This document shows, in pieces, positions 26,246-34,919 of a DNA stretch of 64,000 nt (its first letter is position 1; each line of letters starts with the position of its first letter). The notes under the pieces are model-generated. The model searched no databases. It saw only the letters and a list, made by a program, of their open reading frames with translations, and was not told where the DNA came from. The position numbers and the translations under genes were made by a program. The stretch spans positions 10,358 to 74,357 of the forward strand of contig JAFWLF010000111.1 of the NCBI GenBank assembly GCA_017511185.1. Reading direction: 5' to 3'. The stretch is from RGIG5612 sp017511185 (GTDB taxonomy: Bacteria; Bacillota; Clostridia; Lachnospirales; Lachnospiraceae).

Positions 26246-27348
26246 TTGATCGGTTCCAATTCTTCTTTTTCCAGGTTGATAGTACCCGCGAATAACCCTC
26301 CACATGCGGTCCTCATGGAGCAGTGATCGCACTGATCCGCGAATCTGACTTTATTTTTTGAAATGCTTTTTTCACAGAGGGTCCATAGATCTTTACTTAC
26401 GGTACACAAAGGAAGGTTGTAAAACCTTGTATCGATCCCGGCGCGAATTAACGCCATCGCAGCTTTTTTTACAGAAGGAAAAGCCTCTTTATATGGGATC
26501 CAAACTTTATCCTTGTTTATATAAGCACTTCCCGTCATCTCCATTGCCATGATGGTTACGATTTCTACCCCTGATAATTCTTTTATGATCAGGTCTGACA
26601 GCGCCTCCAGATCTCCGACATTCAGCCAGCTGACTACAATCCTTACCTCAACCCTCAATCCCAGATGAACGAGCCTCTTTATTCCCATCATCATTTGTCT
26701 GAAGCTTCCTTCCGCCATGGTAATATGGTCGTGAAGTGTTTCGGTAGAACCATGAATGGGGATCCCTATCAAGCATTGCGCAGGAAGCGTTTCTTTCAAC
26801 TTTCTGCAATACTCCTCTAAAGCAAACGCCCGCCCATTTGTCAGCAGCAAAAAATCTGTTCTCTGGAACTTTTTAGTCATAAAAGCAAATAGCTCAAAGA
26901 TCTGTTTTCCTGCGAGAAAAGGCTCTCCTCCGGTGATCGTTATATGCGGCACGTCCTCCGGCATATGGGAAGCTATCTTCATCAGTTTCCCAAAGTCAAA
27001 CCCGGTTCCTTTTGTCCTGGAATAAGCGGAAGACGGACACATAATACAATTGGAATTGCAATGGGCTGTAATAAAGAACGTTGTCTCTACGGATCCATTT
27101 TCATAACAGCAATATCCCATGCCGTCTTCTTGGATATCATAAATATCATAATTATTTCCATGCAGAATGGTATGGATCAATTCCGGATCCTTCGAAACGA
27201 TCACCCTTTCTGGGTAAGCAATGATCTGATCTTCCGTCACAAACCAGAAATCCAAGGCATCTTCCAACAGATCCTGCTTTGTTTTTTCATCAAACGAAAG
27301 CGAGATGATCCCTGCTTTTCCTTTATAATCTGGTACTCGAAATCTCAT
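26242..27348 (-). CDS. hxsC: His-Xaa-Ser system radical SAM maturase HxsC (368 aa)
   Basis: Radical SAM motif C97-x3-C101-x2-C104 (HCNSNCIMC) with the downstream ITITGGEPFL, LLTNGRAF and IGIPIHGST segments. The end has a compact cysteine group (DQCDHCSMRTACGG). Layout and length match HxsC, the second radical SAM enzyme of the system. I place the start at 27348 (ATGA overlap with the peptidase gene) rather than the upstream in-frame codon. Both enzymes together would process the HxsA repeats. Confidence 0.88.
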   Translation of the reverse strand: MRFRVPDYKGKAGIISLSFDEKTKQDLLEDALDFWFVTEDQIIAYPERVIVSKDPELIHTILHGNNYDIYDIQEDGMGYCCYENGSVETTFFITAHCNSNCIMCPSSAYSRTKGTGFDFGKLMKIASHMPEDVPHITITGGEPFLAGKQIFELFAFMTKKFQRTDFLLLTNGRAFALEEYCRKLKETLPAQCLIGIPIHGSTETLHDHITMAEGSFRQMMMGIKRLVHLGLRVEVRIVVSWLNVGDLEALSDLIIKELSGVEIVTIMAMEMTGSAYINKDKVWIPYKEAFPSVKKAAMALIRAGIDTRFYNLPLCTVSKDLWTLCEKSISKNKVRFADQCDHCSMRTACGGLFAGTINLEKEELEPIK

Positions 27349-28370
27349 GTTGTTATTCCCCAAATGATAAAATAACAGACAAAACCTGTTAGGAGAAAGA
27401 TCGCAAACGGGATTTTGCGCACTACATAGATGCAATCCGCATTTATAGATCTTACCCATTTCTGGACACTTGCTGCCTCGTCCTCCGTCAGACGGCTTTC
27501 AAGGTTTTCTTTTGAAACTCCGGGCAGTCCTTGTATTTTGGATGCCTGCATAGCCAGCGAGGTTGCGGCTGATAAAATCATCCCGGCTTTGATTTCATCC
27601 ACTGACACAGCTTCGTAAAGATTTGTCTGCATCGTCATCTGACATAATACCAGTATTACCGTCACAATATAGGTCTTGGGATCTGTGGAAACAGGCATGG
27701 TATGGAGAAGCACGGCAAACACAATGTCAGCAGCCGCAACCGCAATAAGAATATAGATTTTTTTTAAGACTTTGATCCGTCCGACCAATAATGCAGCTGC
27801 GATGCAGATGATCCAGCTGACCCAAAACGGGATGGTAATAAATCTTATGCTGATCCATAAGAAGATCAGATTGATCCCTGTTATATATATTAGAACCGCT
27901 ATATAGTTTTTCAGGAAGCTTAACAAATACGTTCCCACTTTGCGCCAGTTCACTTTATTTTCTTTTTTTATCAGCTTTATCGTTGCATATCCCAATAAAT
28001 ACAGATAGCCAAAAATCAATGCGATCAGCAGAGATAACAGCAGGGTGATCTGACTTTTGCCATAGACGACATACATTTCCGCCGGATAGAGAAGAGCAAA
28101 TACGATCAATAGTTTGGTGTCCCCTCCCGCAAAGACGCGAATAAAGAAAAGAATGATCGACGTCACAAGCAATATTGCAAGATTCAACAAAAAAACGATT
28201 GCTAAATCCCTTGCCAAAAACCCATAATTAATGACATCAAGAATGATTGCTGCCAAAGAAAAAAAGCTCAGATCTCGGTTACGGACGATCCCTTTCCGAA
28301 TATCGCTAACTGAAGCAATGATCCCCAGGATTAAAAGCAATGCCATTTTTATATACTCAATAACAATCAT
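27345..28370 (-). CDS. A24-family prepilin peptidase-like membrane protein (341 aa)
   Basis: The two aspartate motifs of type IV leader peptidases are present: VSDIRKGIVRN (Asp23) and FAGGDTKLLIVF (Asp84, close to GxGD). There are about eight hydrophobic segments, and a C-terminal cytoplasmic segment (VDEIKAGMILSAATSL) unusual for simple TadV/CpaA peptidases. The start is one base after the stop of the small HxsD-like gene. No pilus assembly genes are nearby, so the likely substrate is the pilin-like leader of HxsA. Confidence 0.82.
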   Translation of the reverse strand: MIVIEYIKMALLLILGIIASVSDIRKGIVRNRDLSFFSLAAIILDVINYGFLARDLAIVFLLNLAILLVTSIILFFIRVFAGGDTKLLIVFALLYPAEMYVVYGKSQITLLLSLLIALIFGYLYLLGYATIKLIKKENKVNWRKVGTYLLSFLKNYIAVLIYITGINLIFLWISIRFITIPFWVSWIICIAAALLVGRIKVLKKIYILIAVAAADIVFAVLLHTMPVSTDPKTYIVTVILVLCQMTMQTNLYEAVSVDEIKAGMILSAATSLAMQASKIQGLPGVSKENLESRLTEDEAASVQKWVRSINADCIYVVRKIPFAIFLLTGFVCYFIIWGITT

Positions 28371-28371
28371 C

Positions 28372-28569
28372 TTATACGTTTTCTATTTCTATCAGGTGAT
28401 TTTCAAATTCTTTTACCGTTAAGGCAGGATCATATTTGCAGTCAGAAAAATCCAGTATCCAATAGTCTACTGTTTCCAGCACCGAAATAACAGCAAAATC
28501 CTTATAGTTAGATATTGCCCTGGCTAAGCTTTTTATCGAATATACTTCCTTTGTTAGGTTAATCTTCAT
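28372..28569 (-). CDS. small HxsD-like protein (65 aa)
   Basis: It resembles a shortened HxsD: KEVYSIKSLARAI aligns with the KDMYPRIALLKAA entry of HxsD, and TVKEFENHLIEIE with EKEFKNEILVQSLR. It overlaps the end of the HxsD gene by 11 nt and ends one base before the peptidase ATG. A duplicated or split precursor-binding subunit is a reasonable guess, not established. Confidence 0.65.
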   Translation of the reverse strand: MKINLTKEVYSIKSLARAISNYKDFAVISVLETVDYWILDFSDCKYDPALTVKEFENHLIEIENV

Positions 28570-28921
28570 TAAGGGTAAACCAGTCTTTTATAATGTCCTC
28601 TTCACAAAACTCATCCACATCTAGTGTATTATCCTGCGGTTCTTCCTGGTCTGTCACCACGGTTGTTGCCAATGCCCTGGCCATTAATAATTCGCGAATA
28701 TTCTTTGTTTCAAGATACACCTCATGGCGAAGGCTCTGCACCAGGATCTCGTTCTTGAATTCTTTTTCTGAAATATCGTCGCAATTGTTTTTTAGTTCAA
28801 TATCGACATAGTAATATGTTTCATCTGTATCCAAATGAAGATACGCTCTGTCCGTATAATTATATGCTGCTTTCAGCAGTGCAATTCTCGGATACATATC
28901 TTTCTTAAACTGATATTTCAT
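28559..28921 (-). CDS. hxsD: His-Xaa-Ser system protein HxsD (120 aa)
   Basis: The family pattern is visible: MYPRIALLKAAYNYTDRAYL, a beta strand YYYVDIELK, EKEFKNEILVQSLR and a final conserved helix TKNIRELLMARALA. HxsD is a small accessory protein of the Hxs system, possibly for substrate handling. I used the ATG at 28921 (AAGGGATG upstream); an ATG at 28963 gives 14 extra residues and has no ribosome site. It opens the nine-gene Hxs operon; the region upstream contains a DUF2075 remnant. Confidence 0.8.
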   Translation of the reverse strand: MKYQFKKDMYPRIALLKAAYNYTDRAYLHLDTDETYYYVDIELKNNCDDISEKEFKNEILVQSLRHEVYLETKNIRELLMARALATTVVTDQEEPQDNTLDVDEFCEEDIIKDWFTLNED

Positions 28922-28969
28922 AATTGCTTCATCCCTTATAAATAAATAACGAATACGCATCAAATATTA

Positions 28970-29017
28970 TTATGAAACGCTGATAAATTGAGCTTTCGAT
29001 GCGTTATAAACTATCAT
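28970..29017 (-). pseudogene. 5' remnant of a DUF2075 gene
   Basis: Fifteen codons then TAA: the first eleven read MIVYNASKAQF, matching the DUF2075 start MIVYNATKAQF at 20439, with several silent base changes. The match breaks off after codon 11. The piece lies between the HNH gene and hxsD and records a second DUF2075 copy that was lost. Confidence 0.8.
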
Positions 29018-29032
29018 TTTTGCTTTATTCTT

Positions 29033-30214
29033 TCAATTATTTATATTCCAGACTTCATATCCCTGACGTCTGGCGGAATCATATAATGGCTGCATGTTCT
29101 TTTGCAAAATATTATAAAACTCTGTTCTGCTATTCCCTTTCCGGTACAACTCCTGTTCTGCCCAGATTGAATGCAGGTTGTCCTTATAACAGCTATCAAA
29201 CAGCTTACGAATACCCGGTTTTTCATGCACAAATCCATACAACAAATATTGGTTAGCAGCAAACTTTTCAAAGAATGGATCCCACAGCGGAAGTCGATTA
29301 CTCTTTGAAGAATTTAGTGATGAATCCATAGGCATCAGATTCCATAGCTCGTCATTCATGACAAAAGACCATGGGATAAAGTGGTCTACATCATATTGTC
29401 TAGGTACTATAGTTTCTCCAGTGAAAATATCCTGCACACTGCTAATTTCCAGAATACCCTCCCAAAGTTCTCGGACGCGATGAAGTTTCCGCATCTTTTC
29501 ATCCATCGGTGCCAATTTATATACCAATCCTGGAACTTCGGGGTTGTTGTTTTGAAGCCATTTCACCTTCTCATACTGGATCCATCCGAGGATTGACACC
29601 ATGTTGTCCTGAATCATTTCCATCCATGTCGGTTGGAAACGGATTTCTTTTTTAAGCTTACTGGATTCTCCTAATGTATATGGAAGCATGACAACTTCTC
29701 TATTAATCATTTCAATATAAGCGGTCATCCTGCGCGCGCTGTCCCAATTTGCGTTTTTTTCTGCTTTTCGAAAGAAACCCGCCAAAGCTCTATACGGGAC
29801 CATATTTGTCAGCTGTTCTTTAAAAGGTTTTAATAACTGATCGAACTCTTTAATCGCATTCTTTATTTCTACCTTCGAAGCATTTGCAGGCAGGTTACTG
29901 AATTCCGACAGTTTAAGGACTGCTCTTTCCAAGCCGTCCCTCACCTTACCATCTGCCTGTAATCCGCTTAAATGGATATGGAATTCTCGCACAGAATACC
30001 AGGCATTACTGATCATTTCATTGATTACAGAATCGAATGTTGTTTCCTGGATATTTTCTGATATAAGATGGACGATCGCTTCCAACCAGTAAAACTTATA
30101 ACAATAAGAAGGATCCTTCATCATATATGAAAATCCTTCGATATCTAAGGTGTTATCATATTTTCCATTCGAAATTAGATTGTATCCGATTTCCGCAGGA
30201 TCATATTCAGCCAT
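29033..30214 (-). CDS. HNH endonuclease-domain protein (393 aa)
   Basis: The HNH motif is YDVDHFIPWSFVMNDELW near residue 270, followed by NLMPMDSSLNSSKSNRLP, which supplies the Asn and second His-equivalent region. The first 250 residues are a helical domain seen in island-borne HNH proteins. It overlaps the methyltransferase gene by 40 nt, so they are co-expressed. The arrangement suggests a restriction-type effector at the end of the PLD-helicase cluster. Confidence 0.82.
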   Translation of the reverse strand: MAEYDPAEIGYNLISNGKYDNTLDIEGFSYMMKDPSYCYKFYWLEAIVHLISENIQETTFDSVINEMISNAWYSVREFHIHLSGLQADGKVRDGLERAVLKLSEFSNLPANASKVEIKNAIKEFDQLLKPFKEQLTNMVPYRALAGFFRKAEKNANWDSARRMTAYIEMINREVVMLPYTLGESSKLKKEIRFQPTWMEMIQDNMVSILGWIQYEKVKWLQNNNPEVPGLVYKLAPMDEKMRKLHRVRELWEGILEISSVQDIFTGETIVPRQYDVDHFIPWSFVMNDELWNLMPMDSSLNSSKSNRLPLWDPFFEKFAANQYLLYGFVHEKPGIRKLFDSCYKDNLHSIWAEQELYRKGNSRTEFYNILQKNMQPLYDSARRQGYEVWNINN

Positions 30215-30783
30215 CTTTCATTACTCCGGTTGGGCCTAACATCCGTCGATACCCAAAAATCCTCTAATTTAATCTCCTTTAAGTCTTCTAAAAGGAGGTT
30301 GAAAGACTCTTCTGTGAAATCAGTGTAATAACGTTCTCCACGATAGCCCTCGAATCTGCCGTACTTGAAAGAAGTATAAATAACGCCATCGTTCTTGGTT
30401 GCGCGGATCATTTTTTCAAATACTTTTTTCAGTTCATCTTTTGGGAGATGCAGGATTGATGCGCAAGCCCAGATTCCATCATATTTTTCTATTTCGTTTA
30501 ATTCCGAAAAAAACATATGTCTAACATTGATCCCTGTGTTTTTACTAGCAAGTCGACATAGTTCCGCTGAGCCATCAATTGCATCCACGCTATAGCCTTT
30601 TTCGAGAAAAAACCTCGTATCACGTCCAGATCCGCATCCAAAATCCAGAATGTTGGCTCCTTGTTGTAATTTGTTCAGAAATCTGACCTGAACGTCTGTA
30701 AAAACGACATTTTCTGTGTCATGAGCAAATAACATTGCGTTGTTTTCATAATAATTGATAGTTCTATTCTTCTGCGGTTCCAT
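30175..30783 (-). CDS. class I SAM-dependent methyltransferase (202 aa)
   Basis: Motif I is ILDFGCGSGRDTRFFLEKG with the acidic VDAIDGS strand after it, then a PKDELKKVFEKMIRATKNDG segment and a GYRGERYYTDF region. No DNA-MTase NPPY motif is visible, so the substrate may be a small molecule or protein. The ATG at 30783 has GAGGA 6 nt upstream and is preferred over 30789. Confidence 0.85.
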   Translation of the reverse strand: MEPQKNRTINYYENNAMLFAHDTENVVFTDVQVRFLNKLQQGANILDFGCGSGRDTRFFLEKGYSVDAIDGSAELCRLASKNTGINVRHMFFSELNEIEKYDGIWACASILHLPKDELKKVFEKMIRATKNDGVIYTSFKYGRFEGYRGERYYTDFTEESFNLLLEDLKEIKLEDFWVSTDVRPNRSNERWLNMILRKSDTI

Positions 30784-30799
30784 TATCATTCCTCAGGTT

Positions 30800-31204
30800 T
30801 TAGTCTGTTTCCACAGTAAGGTCTTTCTCGATTTGCTCAATAATCACCATATCCGCAGGCAACCAGTTTACCTGTCTTAAGTTATCAACTGACAACCATT
30901 TTGCCGCTTCGTGTTCGAGAAGAGTGAGGCTCCCGCTCTCTATGCTACAAAAGAAACAATCCATCGAAAGATGAAATTCCGGATAGTCATACTCAACGGT
31001 CATTAAAAAGCGGTCAACCGTTATAGTGGTATCCAATTCTTCTTTTATTTCTCGAACTAATGCCTCTTCTGGAGTTTCTCCTTGTTCAATTTTCCCGCCA
31101 GGGAACTCCCACCAGTCTTTATAATCGCCATAACCACGCTGGGTAGCAAATATTTGTTTTTCTTTTTTAATTATCGCTGCAACAACTTTTATTTTTTTTC
31201 TCAT
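30800..31204 (-). CDS. NUDIX (MutT-like) pyrophosphohydrolase (134 aa)
   Basis: A complete Nudix box GGKIEQGETPEEALVREIKEEL follows WWEFP, and the N-terminal KVVAAIIKKEKQIFATQR is typical of MutT/CTP-pyrophosphohydrolase proteins. It begins two bases after the helicase stop. NUDIX partners of DUF3427 helicases are common; the substrate may be an oxidised or signal nucleotide. Confidence 0.88.
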   Translation of the reverse strand: MRKKIKVVAAIIKKEKQIFATQRGYGDYKDWWEFPGGKIEQGETPEEALVREIKEELDTTITVDRFLMTVEYDYPEFHLSMDCFFCSIESGSLTLLEHEAAKWLSVDNLRQVNWLPADMVIIEQIEKDLTVETD

Positions 31205-31205
31205 A

Positions 31206-34166
31206 TCAACTCACAATATATTCATATAGATCATCCCTGACAGGAGTGTCTAGGTCCCATTCAATTTCAACCGCTGAAACATCTGTGTTAGGCATAATAA
31301 ATTCTTTGTAACGGCCTGTCGCTTTCATTCTTCCCAAATAATAGAATTCTTTCGATATTTTATCATCTTTATTTTTCCTAACAAACAGTTCTACAGATAT
31401 TCCTCTTTTTTCTGCGTGCAAAAAGTTTTGAACGTCTTCTGATTCGACAGTTCTTTTACTTTTTGAAATTGCGATTAATCGTTCTTGACTTTCAAAGTGA
31501 TCCCCATATTTAACAGTATCCTGGATATCCTCAGATTTATCATAATTAATAAAAACAGGGAAAGTTTTTGTTTTCTTATCGTATTTATATCCGCCAATAT
31601 TTAATGGCACTTCACTATGTTCCCATCCCAGGAGGCGACAAACATCTTCATATGTATACTTTTGATATAAAACAAAATCTGTATCCTGATAATGTTCGCT
31701 ATAGTCTCTTTGGTAACGAAATCTCGCAAAAGTAATCAGTTCTTCTACCATACTTAAAAAATCAGGGTTTTTAATCATTTGTGCAAATGTTTTTGAAATC
31801 TGATAATCTCCATCAATCTTGTCAAGGAAAATACATTCTTTATATGTTTCTTTTCCGCTTCCTGATGAAAATTCATTCATTAGCACATTTGTAACATTTC
31901 CTGCTGATGTTTTCTCTATATCGATCTGATATTTTTCTTTCAAATCTTTTTCCCATTTGCCTATAAGATCCAATCCTTGCTGATAAGCTATTAAACGTGC
32001 CAGTAGTTCAACTTCATGAATTCGTTTACCGCTTGCTAGTTTTTTAGAAATAAATTCTATAACTTTTTCTTCTTGTTTATTCAATCTTGTTTTATAATCC
32101 GGCTCATATTTCACTAAAAATTTATAATATGAGCCAAGTGAATTGTTATCAAATATTCTCAACACATCCATTTCTCCATAGCGATCAAAATCTAGAAGAT
32201 ATGGAATTCTGCCAAGCTTAAATTTGAGATTTTTATAATTCTCTTTAATCAGCTGGATTGCGCTGAAGTTTGCTGTATCTATCGCCGAAAAAATCCGTTT
32301 TTTTGATATTTCATCAAAATGAATTGTTGATGCGCCAGGAATAATCCTTGACCCTTCTATCAAATAACGGCGCACATTATCCTTGTTGTAACTACGATCT
32401 CCAGAAAGAGCAATCGGAATCATAAAGTTATTTTGATAATTACCGATAAAATCCAATACCACTACAAATTCTTTTCCGCGAGCTTTCCGCAAGCCTCTTC
32501 CTAACTGCTGTACAAAAACAATAGGACTTTGAGTCGGCCGAAGCATTATTACTTGATTGACTTCAGGAAGATCGACTCCTTCGTTAAAAATATCTACTGT
32601 AAAAATATAATCAAGATAATCTGACCTTTTATCTGAAGTAAGGCGGTCTATTGTGTCTTCACGGACACTCTGAGGATCTGTTCCTCCTAAGGATTTCGTT
32701 CGGAATCCTTTACGATTAAATAATAGTGATAATTCATCCGCCTCTGCTTTTCTGCTGCAAAAAACTAGGCCTTTTACACGGTCACCACTATAACCATAGT
32801 ATTGTAATTGTTCGATAATATATTTAACTCTATCTTCACTCACAAGATATCTGAAATTTTTGACTGATGTTTCGTCATTAGATACCTCGCCATCAATTTC
32901 TAAATCTGTGATTCCAAAATAATGAAATGGACAGAGGATATCTTCCTCCATCGCTTGTTGAAGACGAATTTCATACGCAATGTTGTGATCAAATAAATCA
33001 AAAACGTCAAACCCGTCCAGCCTTTCTGGGCTTGCAGTCATGCCCAGCCAAAACTTCGGATGAAAGTGTTCCATAATGGATTGATAACTGGCCGCACCTG
33101 TTCTGTGCGCTTCGTCCAAAATTATGCAAGAAAATTCTTCAGGCTTATACTTCTGTATGACATCTTCTCTTGCCATCATTTGCATTGTAGAGAAGAGGAA
33201 CTGCGCATCATAGTCTTTAGAATTCCCTGATAGCAATCCAACTTTAACCGTACTGCCAAAAACATGGTGGAATGATTCCAGAGCCTGTTTTGCAATCTGC
33301 TCACGGTGAACTAAAAAGAGTACTTTTTCATTCAAAGCATCAGATAGCAATACATCCCTAACAGCAAATGCCGAAGCATAAGTCTTTCCTGTTCCCGTTG
33401 CTGAAATAAGAAGTGCTTTTTTGGCACCCTCCTCTTGCAGTTTTTTTAAATTATCTATAAAACCAACCTGCATACTATTTGGTTGCAGTCGAAATGCCTC
33501 AAGAGAAACAATCTGTTCACGTCGAACGATTTCTCTTTGTCGTTTTACAATTTCATATTGAGTTCTGTATTGAGAAAAGAAATCTTCATAGGCTTTTGTG
33601 TTTTTATGATTCCACAGGTTTTCAAACTCCTTACATATTTTCTGTCCATATTCGCCTTCACAAGTTGAAACGACCCTGGTATTCCACTCTTGATTAACAG
33701 TTAACGCTGATTGAGTCATATTGGAACTGCCAACGATAGTACGAATAATAGGACCTTGCTTGAATATATATCCTTTTGTGTGAAAGCCTTGATTTCCTTC
33801 ACTATCATACATTCGAATCTCGATATTACTTAAAGAATGAAGAGTCTCTAATGCTCTCGGTTCTGTGAATGTTTGATAATTGGTTGTTAAGATTCTCCCC
33901 TTTATCCCCCTTTTTTCCAGTTCTTTAAAAACTTGTAAAAGTGGAATGATACCACTCTGTGTAATAAACGCAACACTTATTATAAATTCATCGCAATTAA
34001 GCAGACCTTCTTCAATGGAAGAAAGTACTTTTTGACCTTCAAGATAATTATTTGTTAACAGCAATGGCTTATACGCTAGATTTGAATTTACTGCAGAATT
34101 AATAAACGCCGTCTGTATTCCTTGCTCTATATTATTAATCTGCTCCTCATAGCTCATCATTTTCAA
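31206..34166 (-). CDS. PLD nuclease-DEAD/DEAH helicase-DUF3427 fusion (986 aa)
   Basis: Three modules: an N-terminal phospholipase-D-type nuclease (FHTKGYIF, GSSNMTQSAL near residues 130-155), an SF2 helicase (SATGTGKTYAS near 255, ILDEAHRTG, TVDIFNEGVDLP, QQLGRGLRKA), and a C-terminal DUF3427-like part. Such proteins are widespread in defence islands as restriction-like enzymes. The start TTG at 34166 is supported by GGAG 8 nt upstream. The ATG two codons later is too far from it. It is followed by NUDIX, methyltransferase and HNH genes. Confidence 0.88.
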   Translation of the reverse strand: MKMMSYEEQINNIEQGIQTAFINSAVNSNLAYKPLLLTNNYLEGQKVLSSIEEGLLNCDEFIISVAFITQSGIIPLLQVFKELEKRGIKGRILTTNYQTFTEPRALETLHSLSNIEIRMYDSEGNQGFHTKGYIFKQGPIIRTIVGSSNMTQSALTVNQEWNTRVVSTCEGEYGQKICKEFENLWNHKNTKAYEDFFSQYRTQYEIVKRQREIVRREQIVSLEAFRLQPNSMQVGFIDNLKKLQEEGAKKALLISATGTGKTYASAFAVRDVLLSDALNEKVLFLVHREQIAKQALESFHHVFGSTVKVGLLSGNSKDYDAQFLFSTMQMMAREDVIQKYKPEEFSCIILDEAHRTGAASYQSIMEHFHPKFWLGMTASPERLDGFDVFDLFDHNIAYEIRLQQAMEEDILCPFHYFGITDLEIDGEVSNDETSVKNFRYLVSEDRVKYIIEQLQYYGYSGDRVKGLVFCSRKAEADELSLLFNRKGFRTKSLGGTDPQSVREDTIDRLTSDKRSDYLDYIFTVDIFNEGVDLPEVNQVIMLRPTQSPIVFVQQLGRGLRKARGKEFVVVLDFIGNYQNNFMIPIALSGDRSYNKDNVRRYLIEGSRIIPGASTIHFDEISKKRIFSAIDTANFSAIQLIKENYKNLKFKLGRIPYLLDFDRYGEMDVLRIFDNNSLGSYYKFLVKYEPDYKTRLNKQEEKVIEFISKKLASGKRIHEVELLARLIAYQQGLDLIGKWEKDLKEKYQIDIEKTSAGNVTNVLMNEFSSGSGKETYKECIFLDKIDGDYQISKTFAQMIKNPDFLSMVEELITFARFRYQRDYSEHYQDTDFVLYQKYTYEDVCRLLGWEHSEVPLNIGGYKYDKKTKTFPVFINYDKSEDIQDTVKYGDHFESQERLIAISKSKRTVESEDVQNFLHAEKRGISVELFVRKNKDDKISKEFYYLGRMKATGRYKEFIMPNTDVSAVEIEWDLDTPVRDDLYEYIVS

Positions 34167-34197
34167 AAATTAATCTCCATTTTTATATTATGATAGG

Positions 34198-34311
34198 TCA
34201 CTCTTCCCCCATCTCTCCCATCATAATCACCCAGTTCTGGCACTGGCTTGGGTTGTTTTTATCGCACTCTTCGCTATCTTCAAAGATGCAGACGCCCTCA
34301 AATTCACACAT
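34198..34311 (-). CDS. small cysteine-containing protein (37 aa)
   Basis: A 37-codon ORF begins MCEFEGVCIFED and has four cysteines spaced C-x5-C-x7-C-x7-C, ending in an acidic MMGEMGEE. An AAAAGGGG ribosome site precedes the ATG, and it ends 31 nt before the helicase start. Four Cys in 24 residues suggests a small zinc or Fe-S knuckle. It was probably missed because of its length. Confidence 0.6.
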   Translation of the reverse strand: MCEFEGVCIFEDSEECDKNNPSQCQNWVIMMGEMGEE

Positions 34312-34427
34312 GGTATTTCCCCTTTTTGATTACTTTTTCCCAATATATTTTATACGATTGCTAAATAATAATAAAGAAGAAATTCCTTTTTACCCCCTCA
34401 TCTGTCCATCTTCATCGACAAATCTAC

Positions 34428-34457
34428 ACAAAAAAGCAGGGGCTTCATACCCCTGCT
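34428..34457 (-). terminator. terminator after MerR-like gene
   Basis: AGCAGGGG (34435-34442) and CCCCTGCT (34450-34457) make a perfect 8-bp stem around a 7-nt loop, followed on the minus strand by TTTTTT. It lies just past the MerR stop. Confidence 0.85.
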
Positions 34458-34484
34458 GCCATTGTATGACGAACTATTGTAATA

Positions 34485-34919
34485 CTACCGGTTATAATAC
34501 TGATTCAGCAGATCCATAACATCCTTTGTACTGCCGCTGATGATCAGTCGTACCCCGTTTCCTGCCTGATAGGATGCAAACTGCAGTTCCGTCTCCGGCG
34601 TACAATCGGATATCTTATCGCAGAAGAAAAGGGATGCTTTTACCGCCTCTTTGGTGGTCAGATCCAGAACGGTACACATTTTATCCTGCTTCTCCGGTTT
34701 ATTGCCCAGGAAATCAAAAACAATTGCATTCTTTTTTGCTTTGATAGAAGGTTTAACTGTTTTGTTCTGTGTAAATGCTTCTATCTGTTCCGGGGTGAAC
34801 GTCCATGCGCCATCCACCTTTTCTCCCTCCAGAAAACCGGCTGCAATGTAATGGCGGATCGTCCGTGTGGAAAGACTGGTCATCATTGCTACTTCATTGA
34901 TTGAATATGTCTCTTTCAT
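34485..34919 (-). CDS. MerR-family transcriptional regulator (144 aa)
   Basis: The N-terminal MerR helix-turn-helix is SINEVAMMTSLSTRTIRHYI followed by AAGFLEGEK and EQIEAF. The remaining 90 residues have no known ligand-binding motif but include a low-charge beta-rich segment. The ribosome site is TTGGAGGTG. Its own promoter and terminator make it monocistronic; it lies at the island/resident boundary. Confidence 0.8.
   Translation of the reverse strand: MKETYSINEVAMMTSLSTRTIRHYIAAGFLEGEKVDGAWTFTPEQIEAFTQNKTVKPSIKAKKNAIVFDFLGNKPEKQDKMCTVLDLTTKEAVKASLFFCDKISDCTPETELQFASYQAGNGVRLIISGSTKDVMDLLNQYYNR

Noticed and set aside
28935..28963. TTGATG-17-TATAAG promoter directly before hxsD
   Set aside because: It would put transcription start about 7 nt from the ATG and destroy the ribosome site, so the real promoter is probably further upstream.
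20440..28969. Hxs operon as a transposon with a 33-bp target-site duplication
   Set aside because: The two flanking DUF2075-start sequences differ at several positions, and no transposase or terminal inverted repeat is present; a gene remnant explains them better.
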